From: Zymoseptoria tritici IPO323
Taxonomy: Eukaryota; Ascomycota; Dothideomycetes; Mycosphaerellales; Mycosphaerellaceae
Assembly (NCBI RefSeq): GCF_000219625.1
Contig: NC_018218.1
Coordinates: 1,116,001 to 1,180,000 of the forward strand
Length of the DNA: 64,000 nt
Direction: 5' to 3'
Position numbers and translations under genes: made by a program. The notes under the pieces are model-generated. The model had not been told where the DNA came from, did no database searches, and worked only from the letters and a program-made list of their open reading frames with translations. Positions 48,061-59,919 of this stretch are shown in pieces. Within the stretch, counting starts at the first letter, position 1. Each line of letters starts with the position of its first letter.

Positions 48061-49347
48061 ATGAGCGATCTTCACAACACTCCGATCGTCATCGACAATG
48101 GCAGCGGCACCATCAGAGCTGGATACGCAGGCGAGGACTCACCGCGATGCTTCTTCCCTTCATATGTCGGCCGGCCAAAGCACATGCGTGTACTCGCGGG
48201 TGGATTAGAAGGCGACGTGTTCATCGGAAACCGCGCGCAAGAGCATCGAGGCCTCCTGAAGATCCGGTACCCTCTCGAACACGGCATTGTCACGGACTGG
48301 GATGACATGGAGAAGATCTGGCAGCACATCTACACCGACGAGTTGAAGTCACTGAGCGAAGAGGTATGTCGAGGCTGAGGTCAGTCGCCGATGGCTATGC
48401 TGTCACAATGGACATGAATTGATAACATGCTGAAGCACCCGGTCCTGCTCACGGAGGCACCTCTCAACCCACGCACAAATCGAGACACCGCCGCACAAAT
48501 TCTCTTCGAAACCTTCAACGTACCCGCGCTCTATACCTCCATCCAAGCAGTGCTCTCCTTGTACGCATCTGGACGCACAACCGGAATTGTTCTAGACGCG
48601 GGAGACGGGGTCTCACACGCGGTGCCTGTATACGAGGGCTTCGCAGTCCCTAGCAGTATCCGGCGGATAGACGTGGCAGGAAGAGATGTAACAGAAGAGC
48701 TGCAACGGCTGCTGCGAAAGAGTGGGAGTGTCTTCCACACCAGCGCAGAGAAGGAGATTGTGAAAGCGATCAAGGAGAAGCACTCATACGTGGCTCTGGA
48801 TCCGAAGAAGGAAGAGAAGGAATGGCAAAGTGCGAGCAACCGAGGTGGAGAAAGCAAGGTAGCGGAATACGTCTTGCCAGATGGGAGGAAGCTCAAAATT
48901 GGGCCTGAGCGCTTCCGAGCGGCAGAGATCCTCTTCGATCCTGAGCTGATCGGACTGGAATGGCCGGGACTCCACCAAATCGTCGTCGACTCCATAAATC
49001 GAACCGACATGGATCTGCGGAAAGCGCTCTTTGGCAACATTGTCCTGTCCGGCGGCTCCACCATGATCAAGGGGTTCGGAGACCGATTGCTGCACGAAGT
49101 GCAACGACTGGCCGTCAAGGATATGCGCATCAAGATCTTCGCTCCCCCTGAGCGATTATACAGCACCTGGATTGGCGGCAGTATCCTGGCGGGCTTGAGC
49201 ACGTTCAGGAAGATGTATGTAACGATTGACGATTGGCACGAGAGTAAGTGATGATTCGATGAAGCCCATGGGTCTGACGATCGGCATGGACATGGTTGTG
49301 ACTAACAACTTGCAGATCCGGACATCATCCATCAAAAGTTCACATAG
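48061..49347 (+). CDS. ARP1: Actin-related protein 1 (centractin), dynactin filament subunit
   Basis: Forms the short actin-like filament of dynactin, which links cytoplasmic dynein to cargo. In filamentous fungi it is needed for nuclear distribution and hyphal growth. Exons are 48061-48363, 48436-49243 and 49316-49347, 380 aa, the family length. Phosphate-binding motifs are [16 protein letters not shown] (residues 9-24) and [17 protein letters not shown]. Adenine-contact and subdomain landmarks are [38 protein letters not shown]. The last exon is ten codons and yields the conserved ending [13 protein letters not shown]. The start [12 protein letters not shown] is the only reasonable ATG. Confidence 0.95.
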
Positions 49348-50846
49348 AGTGAAAGAGATACCCCACAGCGGCTTTTCCAGCATATTGGACTGCACCCAAG
49401 TGGCTTCGTGTCTACTCCCTCGAAACCTCTGTTGTACTGCGCTCTGCGGCATTTGCTGACGACCCATTACGATGCGATTTCGTAATAGACGCCGGGTGTA
49501 CGTAATTTGCGGAAGGGGTGTGTCCAACAAGGTACCGCGGACCTTGTCAGCAGTGAGACTTCTTCGAAACGATATCGTAGTCGTTGACTCAGAACACCAG
49601 CTGCGCTCGAAAGGCATGGAGGAGTGCTGCCCAGAAGTGCCTGCTATGACAAGGGGCGGAGGGGCGGTCTATGAAGTCTAGTCCTTCTCCTCGACTGACA
49701 GACTGATGAACCCCAGACAGACGCTAGATTGATTAGGGCACGCGGTACCTGCGGCGCCGAGATGTTTGCGGGGGGGGGCGACCGTTCCCGACGGTAAATC
49801 TGGGCTCCCGTTCGTGAAGACGATCGCAAAGTCTGCGGGCCTCTCTTCGTCGTTTCAGCAGTCAGCAGATTCGGCTCAATCTTGGTTGCGACGGTCACAA
49901 TTCACACATCACGAGTCACAAGTCACACAGCGAACGATATCATCAACAGTAAACGCCATCGACCAGCAATGTGATGAATGATTCAACAATACGGAGCACG
50001 CCATTAAACGACCCACGTGTTCCTTGCCGTCTTATTCAGTCGAGGCCAGGAGGCTTGGGTCACGAGCGGAGTCGATCAGACCACGATGAACGAGTCCTTG
50101 TTGCGTGGCGTCAAAATGAGGAACAATCGTGTCAAAGCATGAGTTCTCATTACCCCTTCAAAATGCTTTTGGGTAGCGGCCCGCAAGTGCCGAGCTCCAG
50201 TCGAAGTCATGTGCCCTTGGCTTGAGCGGACAACGGAGACGAGCGACGGAACAGCCAACACTGTCGAGATTTTGAACGAGCAATGGCAGGCATTAGAAAG
50301 TGAGACGAACGTGAAAACAGTTGGAACATGATCGCCAGATCACAGAGAATGCCGCCCTGACCTCGAGATACAGCGTGGCAGACATTGGATGAAAAGTGAG
50401 AAGAGGCCTTGTGATGGACAAAGGTGATCGTGCCGGGCTTTGCTAAGCCGGGGTGCAAAATTTCAAAGTCAAAAAGACCAAGGCGTGGGTTCACCTGCAG
50501 TTAACGGTTAGAGCCCTTGGTCTTTGCAGACGTTTCCAGCCAAGGAGTATGGGCCGCGTGATGTGTTCCATTTTCATGACAGAAGACTCTGCAAGGCACA
50601 GACCAGACCGATGCCAACCGCAATGTGAACTACAAAGGTAGGCGGGCTTGCCACCATTTCCCTTCTCTGTTTCATCAAGCACGCGACAAAGAAAGAACTT
50701 TCCATTGTCCTCGCCACTCCACGATCGATTACCAACATATCTACTGCGGTTCCATATACCTCCTTGCCTGGCCATTACTCGACCAACATCTCATACACAC
50801 CACGACAACACCTCATTAACCAACAAAGTCACACACAGCCACAACA
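49348..50846. other. Long intergenic region
   Basis: About 1.5 kb. It includes a run of nine G (49770-49778) and short CACA-rich runs near 49,900. The final 150 bp are a C/A-rich leader typical of highly expressed fungal genes, directly before the small GRGGAGN protein. No gene recognised. Confidence 0.5.
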
Positions 50847-51317
50847 ATGCCGTCACTCTTCTCGGTCATCGAGCCACACCCATCCGTGTCCAAGACAGCC
50901 TACATCAGCGGAGGCATTGGCGGCGCTGGCAACTTCAGACGATACAAGGCCGAAGAAGTCACTCAAGGCTCAGATGCCACCGGCCCAGCATCCCGCGTTC
51001 CTCTCCAGAAGCAACCTAAGAAATACGTTCCGTCCGGCCGTGGAGGCGCAGGCAACATGTTCAGCCGCCATGAGGAAGGCATCTTCCAATTCGACGAGGA
51101 GATGATGAAGAGCCGCGACGCTCAGCAAGCACCCGTCTACCGCGTTGGCCGTGGTGGCGCCGGCAACTTCTACTCGGAACGCAAGACCTCCAGCCTTCGC
51201 AAGGACAGCACCGACTCCGGCGCATCATCCGACTCCGAGCGCGCGAGCATCCGAAACGTTCTCACACGCCAAATGAGCGGCGGTGTTCTCAGCATCTTCA
51301 GCCGTCGCTCATCATAG
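50847..51317 (+). CDS. Small GRGGAGN-repeat protein (DUF3602 / PAR32-like)
   Basis: Intronless, 156 aa. Three copies of a Gly-rich motif, GGIGGAGNF (about residues 22-30), GRGGAGNMF (about 66-74) and GRGGAGNFY (about 101-109), separated by charged spacers, followed by a Ser-rich tail (TDSGASSDSERAS) and a hydrophobic end (GGVLSIFSRRSS). This is the pattern of the fungal DUF3602 family, which includes yeast Par32, a phosphoprotein in TORC1-linked ammonium-transport control. Function in this fungus is not established. No signal peptide or membrane segment. Low sequence complexity suggests a disordered regulatory protein. Confidence 0.85.
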   Translation: MPSLFSVIEPHPSVSKTAYISGGIGGAGNFRRYKAEEVTQGSDATGPASRVPLQKQPKKYVPSGRGGAGNMFSRHEEGIFQFDEEMMKSRDAQQAPVYRVGRGGAGNFYSERKTSSLRKDSTDSGASSDSERASIRNVLTRQMSGGVLSIFSRRSS

Positions 51318-52561
51318 AGCGGCTCGCGCTTGCACCCGTTCGACTATACGACCTTTTGCGATTTGCTTCCTTGTTCCAACATTAGCGAGCTGGCCTGATT
51401 CTCGCATCCCCAAAAACCAAGCGTTGGCGCTGGCGGTGAATTCGACACCAAAATAATCATTTTTTGCATTTTCTGGAGAAAAGCGGCATGTTCTTGGGAA
51501 CCTGCTATGGCGTTGTCATTGTTTTCTGGGAATGCATGGAGGCGAAGAGCCTATCAAAAAGTTTTGCTGTTTGATTTTACTTGAGCGACACGAGAGCAAA
51601 GATGTCTCGTGTATTTTTGTTAGCGAGTTCGACAACCGGCGAGGACGTTTTATACCCAGCGCCTCGTGGAGAGGGCAGCCTGCGCGGCTCGATAGCAGAT
51701 TCAAACGTCTGTATCACTATATATTATGGAGATCAATGTTACCCATCGAACTCTCACAATGGCATTCGAAGCCAAATCCGGTGTCCCCCTGTCCTGTCTC
51801 AACAATCATTCTTGCGCCACGAAGGGCCTCTCTCCTGTGGTCTGCTTCTTTGATGATAACATGCGCGGTACTACGACGGTTACCTACACGCCTACCTCGC
51901 ATGACCTGGTAAGATATTCACTTGTCGCGGCTCGCTAACTTGCAGGCATATCTGCGAAAATTGCCTGTACGACCAATATAGCATGTCTGCTCATCTATCT
52001 ATACGCCTCCCTGCGTGCCTTCTACTCCATCCACATAAGTTGCACACACGCCTTCCCAAACGCCCTTGTTACGTGCTGTTCCAGTACGCCCATTTCATCA
52101 GGAGATTCGGGGAGTTGGGATCGGCCTCCTGTTTGCCGTTTTGAGGCCACGTAGTTCTCCTTAGAAGTCCTCGTCCCTGAGCTGAGACACGCGGAGCACC
52201 TGCATTGTTGACGCGCCCTACTGGGCAGTCTGTCTATACCTAAGTAGCTTGACACTGTTGTTCTGTTGTCCTGCAAACACTTGCATCCTTACCAAATAAC
52301 CTTTTGTGAGGAGTCCAGACCATTCGCAGGGTAGTTCGACCGAATTACATCATTTCAGCAAACGCGGAAGTTCCAATTGTCCATTCTCCGACGGAACGCG
52401 CTGGCCGCTTACTTGTACTGTACCAACATTATCTCGGCCAGCGTTCCAGCCGTGTCCGTATACCCCGAGCGCATGACGATGCGAGGACGATAAAAGGGAA
52501 TCGCAGCGGACCACCGAGCTTCCTACACTGAACGCGTCTGCGCATCAATACCACTCCCACC
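51318..52561. other. Intergenic, OSH3 promoter
   Basis: 1.24 kb. Several overlapping short frames at 51,530-51,940 show no domain. AT-rich 3' flank of the upstream gene occupies the first 250 bp. Confidence 0.5.
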
Positions 52562-55500
52562 ATGGCAGGGATTGAACAAATCATCGTTCACTCCAAGAGT
52601 TACCTGGTCCGCTGGATCCAGGTGCCGGACCAACACTCCATCAGCTGGTCACTGCAGGTGAAAAGAAAAGGCATCAACTTTGGCATCTTCAAACACCCAG
52701 GGACGAAGACCGACCTCGCGCCAAATCTACCATCGCAAGAGACTGTTGAGAATACTCAAGGACACATACCCTCGACGCCGGCGCTCGATCATGTCGCGCG
52801 ACCTGCTTTGCAGTCGCGACGGAGTTCGGTGATCGCTGGCACAGTGGTGGAAAAGCTAGAGGGAATTGGCATGAAGTCTGTCGCATGGACAGGCAGATGT
52901 GAAGCGGACAAAGTGGCTATGGGTCGATACGATGTTCCGAAGGGCGAAGGAGGTACCTACGGCCTGGTGTTCGACAACACGTTCTCCAAGACCATTTCCA
53001 AGAATGTGACATTCGTCTTGATGACACATCCAACGGACACGCCGCCAAAGTCTGGACACCACCTCCACTATGCCCAAGCATTCACGAGCAATCCTAGCAG
53101 TGCCGTAGGATCTGGGTATACACCTTCGCTTGAACCAGTAACGGACTCGAACGAGTCCTTGCCGCACAGCTTAGGCCAACATCGCGGAGTGTTGGAAGAC
53201 CCACGACCGCATTCAAAAGGGGGTCATGGGGTTGAGAGTAAGGGCATTGAAGGTTCAACATTCTACACTGGGATCTTGTACAAGAAGAGGAGAAAAAAGG
53301 GACAAGGTTTTGCAAAGCGATTCTTCTCGTTGGATTTCACGTCATCGACACTATCCTATTACCGGAACCGACACTCGTCCGCGTTGCGAGGCGCCGTGCC
53401 CCTGTCTCTGGCAGCGATCGGCGCGAATGAGAAGACGCGAGAGTTCTCCGTCGACTCTGGGGCAGAGGTGTGGCATCTGAAAGCAACCAACAGGAAGGAC
53501 TTCCAGAGCTGGAGAGAAGCGTTCGAACGTGCGTCTACTACGGTGAATGCATCTGCGCCTGGCACCCCGGGGACTGCCATTCAGGCTTTCAGAACACAAC
53601 AAGGCAGCTGGGTCGGCCCGCAGGAGCAGCACGAATGGGCGAGAATCGAGCAGCTGGTCAGCAAGGTATCTGGGACTAGGGACGCCGTACGTGGACTGGC
53701 CAAAGATACGGATAGAAAGGGCTCGCTCAGTACGGGTCTGGGCTTGTCTTTGCCTGAAGGAGGTAGCAATACACCCAGTCCGACGTCGAACGAAGCGCCA
53801 TCACAGTATTTCCCCGACGTGGACGAGCGTGGCAGCCAGCGCAGGCCGTTCTGGAAGCGGACTGCAAGTGCAGAGAGAAGTCCTTCAGGTCTCTTCCGCA
53901 GAAGTGTCTCTGCGCAGCTCACGGTTCCGACAACCTCTGCCGTTCCCAGCTCGCCTTCGAGCGGAGGTAATCCGATGTTTCGACGACGCCCTAGCGGCCA
54001 GGCGCCGCAAGCTCTGATGCAGAACGAAGTGCATGAGAGATGCATGGCATTGTTGAATGATCTTGACAGCGTGGTGCAAGACTTTTCCACGCTGATCGCC
54101 GAAAGCAAAGCACGGCGCAACCCGCCCCAGCTCACGACTGGCTCGCGGCTTTCTATGGATTCCATCGACACTCAGGAGTTCTTCGATGCTGACGATGGCA
54201 GGGGACTGTCGCAGCTGCTATCGATCCGCCGTTCGAGCGAATTCGATGAGTTACAGGAAGAGAAACTGTTTGACGATGCGAGAGAGGCAGACTCGGACAG
54301 CAGCAGCGACAGTGGTGATGCACCCTCCGACTCAATCCTCTTTACAACGAACTCGGCATCTGCAAAGTCGCCCATATTTCCTGCCAAACCCGACAAGCTC
54401 ACCCCTCTTCCTCTTCCTGGAGTGAAGCGCCGTGCCACCATCAAGCCCCCTAAGCAAGCGCCGCCGAGCATCATCGGCTTCTTGCGAAAGAACGCCGGCA
54501 AAGACTTGTCGACTGTCTCAATGCCAGTGACCGCGAACGAGCCTACTTCACTCCTCCAGCGACTCGCCGAGTCCATGGAATACGCGAACCTACTCGATGA
54601 AGCTGCTGCAGCTCGCTCCGAAGAAGAGCGCTTGATGTACGTGACGGCTTTTGCAGTTTCATATTTTGCGAACAGCCGCGTCAAAGAACGCGCAGTGCGG
54701 AAGCCGTTCAACCCGATGCTGGGGGAGACTTTCGAACTCGTGAGAGAGGATCTGGGTTTCAGATTCTTGGCGGAGAAAGTCTCTCATCACCCGGTTCGCA
54801 TGGCGTGTCAAGCCGAGAGTCTCAACAATGGCGGTTGGTGCTACGCTCAGTCTCCTTTGCCTACACAAAAGTTCTGGGGTAAATCAGTCGAGGTTAACAA
54901 CGAAGGCCGCGCCCGAGCTGTGCTGCACGCAGTGGGCGAACACTACTCGTGGAGTCAGGCGACATGTTTTCTGCGAAACGTCATCGCAGGCGAGAAGTAT
55001 GTCGAGCCGGTGCAGACCATGACTGTTCAAAACGAGACGAACGGCATGCGAGCAGTCGCTACCTTCAAAGCAGGAGGCATGTTCTCCGGCCGTAGCGAGG
55101 AAGTCTCAGTCCAGCTCTTCGGCAGTCCCGCTCTGACTTCTGTGCTGCCGCTCGGCCTTGCAGGCAAATGGACCGAAAGCTTGAAGCGCACAGATACTGG
55201 CGAGACAATCTGGACGGTAGGATCGCTGGTACCTGACGCAGCGAAAGTCTACGGGTTGACCTCTTTCGCCGCCGCTCTAAACGAAGTCACTGAAGTCGAA
55301 GAGAACCACCTCCCGCCGACTGACTCTCGACTCCGTCCGGATCAACGCGCGCTGGAGATGGGCGACTCGGACAAAGCGGAGGCTCTGAAGGCGCGGCTGG
55401 AGGAGCGGCAGAGGGCGAGGAGAAAGGTATTGGAGACGCATGGCCACAGCTGGACGCCGCAGTTCTTTGAAAAGGTCGACGGGGATGTTTCTGGGGTGGA

Positions 55501-55594
55501 GGAGGAGGTTTGGGTATTGAAGAAGGACGATGGGTATTGGGCGAAGCGGGAGAAGTCGGACTGGAGTGGAGTGCAGGAGGTGTTTGAGCTTTGA
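52562..55594 (+). CDS. OSH3: Oxysterol-binding protein homologue OSH3
   Basis: Intronless, 1010 aa, a lipid-transfer protein of ER-plasma-membrane contacts. Domains in order: an N-terminal GOLD-type beta domain (residues about 1-165, MAGIEQIIVHSKSYLVRW, FGRYDV-like GRYDVPKGEGGTYGLVFDN); a PH domain (about 231-325, FYTGILYKKRRKKGQGFAKR, ending FQSWREAFERA); a Ser-rich linker containing a FFAT-type motif EFFDADD (about 539-545) preceded by acidic/Ser residues, expected to bind the ER protein VAP/Scs2; and the ORD lipid-binding domain (about 636-1010) with KPFNPMLGETFE and the signature VSHHP (about 739-743, here followed by Val rather than Pro). A coiled, Arg-rich C-terminus follows. GOLD + PH + ORD is specific to the Osh3 type. 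Confidence 0.93.
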   Translation: MAGIEQIIVHSKSYLVRWIQVPDQHSISWSLQVKRKGINFGIFKHPGTKTDLAPNLPSQETVENTQGHIPSTPALDHVARPALQSRRSSVIAGTVVEKLEGIGMKSVAWTGRCEADKVAMGRYDVPKGEGGTYGLVFDNTFSKTISKNVTFVLMTHPTDTPPKSGHHLHYAQAFTSNPSSAVGSGYTPSLEPVTDSNESLPHSLGQHRGVLEDPRPHSKGGHGVESKGIEGSTFYTGILYKKRRKKGQGFAKRFFSLDFTSSTLSYYRNRHSSALRGAVPLSLAAIGANEKTREFSVDSGAEVWHLKATNRKDFQSWREAFERASTTVNASAPGTPGTAIQAFRTQQGSWVGPQEQHEWARIEQLVSKVSGTRDAVRGLAKDTDRKGSLSTGLGLSLPEGGSNTPSPTSNEAPSQYFPDVDERGSQRRPFWKRTASAERSPSGLFRRSVSAQLTVPTTSAVPSSPSSGGNPMFRRRPSGQAPQALMQNEVHERCMALLNDLDSVVQDFSTLIAESKARRNPPQLTTGSRLSMDSIDTQEFFDADDGRGLSQLLSIRRSSEFDELQEEKLFDDAREADSDSSSDSGDAPSDSILFTTNSASAKSPIFPAKPDKLTPLPLPGVKRRATIKPPKQAPPSIIGFLRKNAGKDLSTVSMPVTANEPTSLLQRLAESMEYANLLDEAAAARSEEERLMYVTAFAVSYFANSRVKERAVRKPFNPMLGETFELVREDLGFRFLAEKVSHHPVRMACQAESLNNGGWCYAQSPLPTQKFWGKSVEVNNEGRARAVLHAVGEHYSWSQATCFLRNVIAGEKYVEPVQTMTVQNETNGMRAVATFKAGGMFSGRSEEVSVQLFGSPALTSVLPLGLAGKWTESLKRTDTGETIWTVGSLVPDAAKVYGLTSFAAALNEVTEVEENHLPPTDSRLRPDQRALEMGDSDKAEALKARLEERQRARRKVLETHGHSWTPQFFEKVDGDVSGVEEEVWVLKKDDGYWAKREKSDWSGVQEVFEL

Positions 55595-55938
55595 GCGAGG
55601 GAATACTGGGTCGCGTGAAGAGAAGCTATACGACAGTGCCCTTACCTCCTATTCAGTACTGCGAGAGATGCTTGGAAAGTTCCGTTGTTTGACCGATCTA
55701 TCTTCCAGACTACAGACAGCTTGTATGTGTGATGAGCTACAGACTGCAATGGCGTGTGATTGGCTTGCCTCAGCAACCTGGAAGCATGTCAGATCCCCAT
55801 TTGCTTGCCGACCTCACTCCATGACGAGCCGGCCGAACCTACTTCCAGCATTCAACATGCTCAAGCATGGCCTTCATTCCGCAACCTTGTCGCAAGGTCC
55901 GCTGTTACCCCGGGCAAGTCCGCGCCGCCAGCCGTGAC
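55595..55938. other. OSH3 3' flank up to the Mutator-like insertion
   Basis: 344 bp of normal-composition DNA ending with the 8-bp target copy GCCGTGAC (55931-55938). No gene. Confidence 0.6.
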
Positions 55939-56115
55939 GGTTATGGCTATAATAACCCATCAGACATGTGTGTGCACCAGCCCTAACTCAAGACCCTCCG
56001 GAGGGCCCCAGTCCGTGCCCCTAGCTAATCATTAGTGTGCATCGCGACTCGCTCCCTCCGTCGCGTCCCTACTACAGGATACCTTACCGTCGCCGTCGCC
56101 GTCGCCGTCGCTGTT
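55939..56115 (+). repeat. Left terminal inverted repeat of MULE
   Basis: Outer 45 bp match the right end closely (GGCTATAATAACCCATCAG, then GTGCAC and AGCCCT). The inner end carries a (CGTCGC)n hexamer array near 56,085-56,113, mirrored in the right repeat. The inner boundary is approximate. Confidence 0.7.
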
Positions 56116-57299
56116 GTTTTAAGGGTAGTAGATGCAAAATTGAAGGAGTCTCTCGCGCTCTTATTAGCCATACGTTTACGCTAAGCCTAATCGAGAGGTT
56201 TTCTACTCTAAAAAGGGTTGTAGCTGCCTAATTAGGCAACTACAAAAAAACATCTACACCCCCTCCCTCCTTAATAACCTAACCTATCCCTCCCCTATTA
56301 TATAAGAGGTAGGTCGCGCCGGGCTCGAACTAAACGTTACTATAAGGGCTAGTAAATAGAGGAGTAACTATTATATACTACCTTACTAACACGCCGGAAG
56401 AGGGTAGCTCCTTAATAAAAGGAAGGAAATAGTAATACTATATATAGCTAAGAGCGTTAAAACTAAAGGAGTTCTTAGCGCTCTAATTAGCCGAGCGTTT
56501 AATACCGGATTTAGTGTTTCTAGCTTCCGTACGAGTCGTTTGCGTAAGTAAGAGATATACGTAGAGCGTACTAGTAAATATCTACCTTTAGACTATAACT
56601 ATCGTTCGTTTATTAACATTACTGTCCGTTTTGTTTATTACGGTATATCTATAATGCCCTTACTAGCCGGCGCCGTCGCCGCCGTTGCTCCTACCTTCCG
56701 TCGTTTCTTTAGTAGGCCCTTTACTATAGAAGGGCTAGCCTCCGGGTTGTGTTGCCCTCCTTACGCCGACGGTAGAGGTCGGTATAGATCGACTATTATA
56801 GTTACTATTTCTTCGACTATAACTATACCGTTCTTAGTAGTTATTATTATCTCGGTTACTACGCCGTCTACTATCGCCGTCTTCTTAGTCGTCTTCTTTA
56901 TAGTCGTAGTTATAGTTGTCGTAACCGCCGCCGCCGCCGCTTCCTTCTACTTCTTTAATCGTCGCTTCTACTTCGTTATCGGCGGTAGTAGAGCTAGTAT
57001 TACTATCGCTTCGGTAGATTCGACGGTAAGGTTAATATAAGGCCTACCCTTAACCGGCTCTAATTTAATATAATACTAGCTTAAGGGGAAGCCCTTAGCG
57101 AGTAGTTATTACGAGGGCTATAGTAGAAGCGGTTTATTAGGAAGTGCGATATTAAAGTGCTCTTATACTACGAGTCTTATAGCCTCTTAGCGCATATTAC
57201 CGGCTATACGATAAAGCGTCTTAATCTATTGTTGCTATGTACGTTCCTTCTTATTATAAGAAGCGTTACGTCGCTCGAGCCCTACCTTAATCTTATATA

Positions 57300-58700
57300 T
57301 AGCCTACTTAATGTCGTCGGTCGCTAAACGTACCGTAAGGCGGTAAGCTAACGGAGGTACGATGTTATACTTAATATCGCGTACAATATAGTATATTATC
57401 GCTATGTCGAACGCCGCTATGCCCTCGAACTTACCGCCGCTTATAAATATAAATAGCTACCGCTCTCTATGCTCTACTTTAATATAGTTTACTTACTTAT
57501 AGTACTACTATATATAGGTATACGGAAGGTTGCTCTTACGGTAGATCTTATAGGTGCAACTTAAGTTATCCGTAAGCGGTTAAGGCTTAAAATAAGGCTA
57601 CCTTAAGAGCTATATCTGTTTACTAATCTACTACTAAATTCGCTATAGAAATTAAGGTAGCTACTCGGTTAACTAGTACTTAGGATCTTTAGTTATAATA
57701 GGGTATATATAGTATCCTTTACGCTCTCGCTCGTTCTTAGTCCTTTAATCGAATTAAACGTACTTCTGCTCGTAATATATAGCGGCTCTAACGAGTGTAA
57801 AGTTAGCGGCTATTTAGAGCTTAGTGCCGTCCTTATAGGAGTTATATACGCCCTTAAGGGGGTTTGTTAATAGTACTTAAAGAAGGAGTAGTAAATGTAT
57901 ACGGAAGCATAGGGCCTAGAGTCTAATATTGTCCTTAAGCTCCTTCTTAATGTATTCTCGGCTATCCTTGTCGTCTATTAGCAAGAGGTTAAGCGCCTAT
58001 TAAAGCGACTAGAGGTAGCCGGCAACTAACCTTCGAGTAACGATAGCTAAGAAGAGACATTAACGCACCTTCTAATAGTCCGTACCGCTAAACTTCCGCT
58101 TAATTGTACGCTATATATAGACATAGCAGAGTAGATAGACGACAACGTAGAGGCTATAATTACTATCGTCCTCGGAATTACTAGTAGGCCCGTCCTCGTC
58201 GCTAAATACTAGCTTTGCGGCTCGGCGTTTAGTAGTAGAATCGTCTATTATAAAGTAACGCGGACGCTAGCCTCTACGGCTACCTAACTATCGGATAATT
58301 CGCTTTAAGTACGTAGCGATAATGTTGCCGTCTTCTAACTTCGTAAGGAACTAAGCGTATAGTCGCTAGTAGCCGAATTTATCGCGAACTATTAGTATAA
58401 ATAGGAACTAGCTATAGTAGTTAGTTTTGTGCGTAGAGTCTATAAGGGTAAGGTATCTACGGCGTATAAGGAGACGTATTCGTTCCGGACGAGCCTATAC
58501 GATGCTATAAGCCGTATTACCGTCTGTTAAGCGAACGGCTATCCTTTTAGAGCATTTTATACCCTCTACGAAGCGAGAGAAGTTAGTAAATGTTATTTAA
58601 AGCTCGAATTTCTCGGAAGTTTTAAGAAATAGTCGAAGTTCTACTAGCGTAAACTAGCGTAGAATTCTAGAGTATTGTCGATTTTATAATTAGCTTAAAT
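57300..58700 (-). pseudogene. MULE transposase remnant
   Basis: On the minus strand, frame-consistent pieces separated by stops read LTLIDSTHKTNYYS (first catalytic Asp at 58437-58439), FLTKLEDGNIIATYLKRI, RPRYFIIDDSTTKRRA (second Asp about 58243-58245) and DSREYIKKELKDNI. This is the D-S/G-T-H-x-T-N and D-D-S arrangement of the MULE transposase domain. Many stops are TAG/TAA in places where CAG/TGG-type codons would be expected, consistent with RIP. The extent is approximate. Confidence 0.65.
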
Positions 58701-59919
58701 TCGCGGTCCGCGCGCGGCCCGCCTCCGAGCCGAAATTCTAGGGTCCTCTTAGCGACACCTTAAAACTTCTATAAATTGCTAGCTTTAAAATTAAAGCTCG
58801 GAATCCTCTTCTAAACGACTCGAATTCGAGCGCGTTTAAATATTAGTAGTCGTAAGGTAACGTCGAGAGTTATAATAGCCGAATTAGGTAGGTCTCCTTC
58901 TATATTAGGGCACTACTAGGAGCTCCCGGTGCTAAGTAATCTAGATTCGATACTAATCTTTAACTTCTTAACTTCTCGTTTTCTCGTCCGTAAAAACTTA
59001 CCTTATTAACACTACTCCTTTAGCTCCTACTATTGCGCCGGCTAGTCCGTAATAGTACTACCGAGTTACGTATTAGGGAACATCTTCCGGTATATCGCAC
59101 CTACGTTCTAGACGCACTTCCGCTTTATATAGAGCCTACTAGCCGCCTTAAAGACTACGCGAGCCTCGTTATTGTTCTATGCTTAAATGCTGTTCTATAC
59201 TATAGTAGGTTTATAGCCCTTACAACACTAATAGCTAGCTAACTTTATAAGCGCTAAGCACCGCCGGAATAGGTCGAATTAGCGTATAGTACAGCTCTCG
59301 GTATGCTTAATACGGCTATTCCTTTAAGTGCGTTAGAAGTATATACTAATACTAGTTACGCCGTCGACGACGTACTCTTCGAACGACGCCTTTATACGAA
59401 CCGGACAACTATATCTAGCCTTAATGCTCTTCGGATTCTTCTTCTTACCCTTACCCTACGTTGTACGCTATACATTAGTAAAGCTACACTTATACGTATG
59501 CACTAGGGTTCCGTCTTCTTTATAGCGCTAATCCTTACGTATAATAAGGTTGTCGATAAATAGCTCCGTCTCTTACTATCGCTATAGCGATATAGTAATT
59601 AGAGCCTCGAGTATAATAAACTACCGACGTAGAGTACTAAGACTATTAGCGTCTATGCCGGAGGGCAATGCTAATATACTATAGCCGGCTACGACGCTAT
59701 TAATAAGACGCCGCTTTATACGCCGACGGCGCCGTATAATATGCTCGTTCTCGTTAGTACTAGACTTAACCTTAACCTCTACCTTAGTGCCGGTGCGCGG
59801 CGGAGCGGCGTGTATTATAGCCTCTAGCAATAGTAGCTGCTCTAGCAACGTAGCGTTAAACTCTTATAGAAGCGCGATATCCGTAATATCTATAGCCTAA
59901 GCGTCTATAGCTTAAGGGG

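Noticed and set aside
56654..57040. 128-codon hydrophobic plus-strand frame inside the MULE
   Set aside because: Valine/isoleucine-rich product arises from RIP-skewed low-complexity DNA within the transposon, and the opposite strand is the transposon's coding sense.
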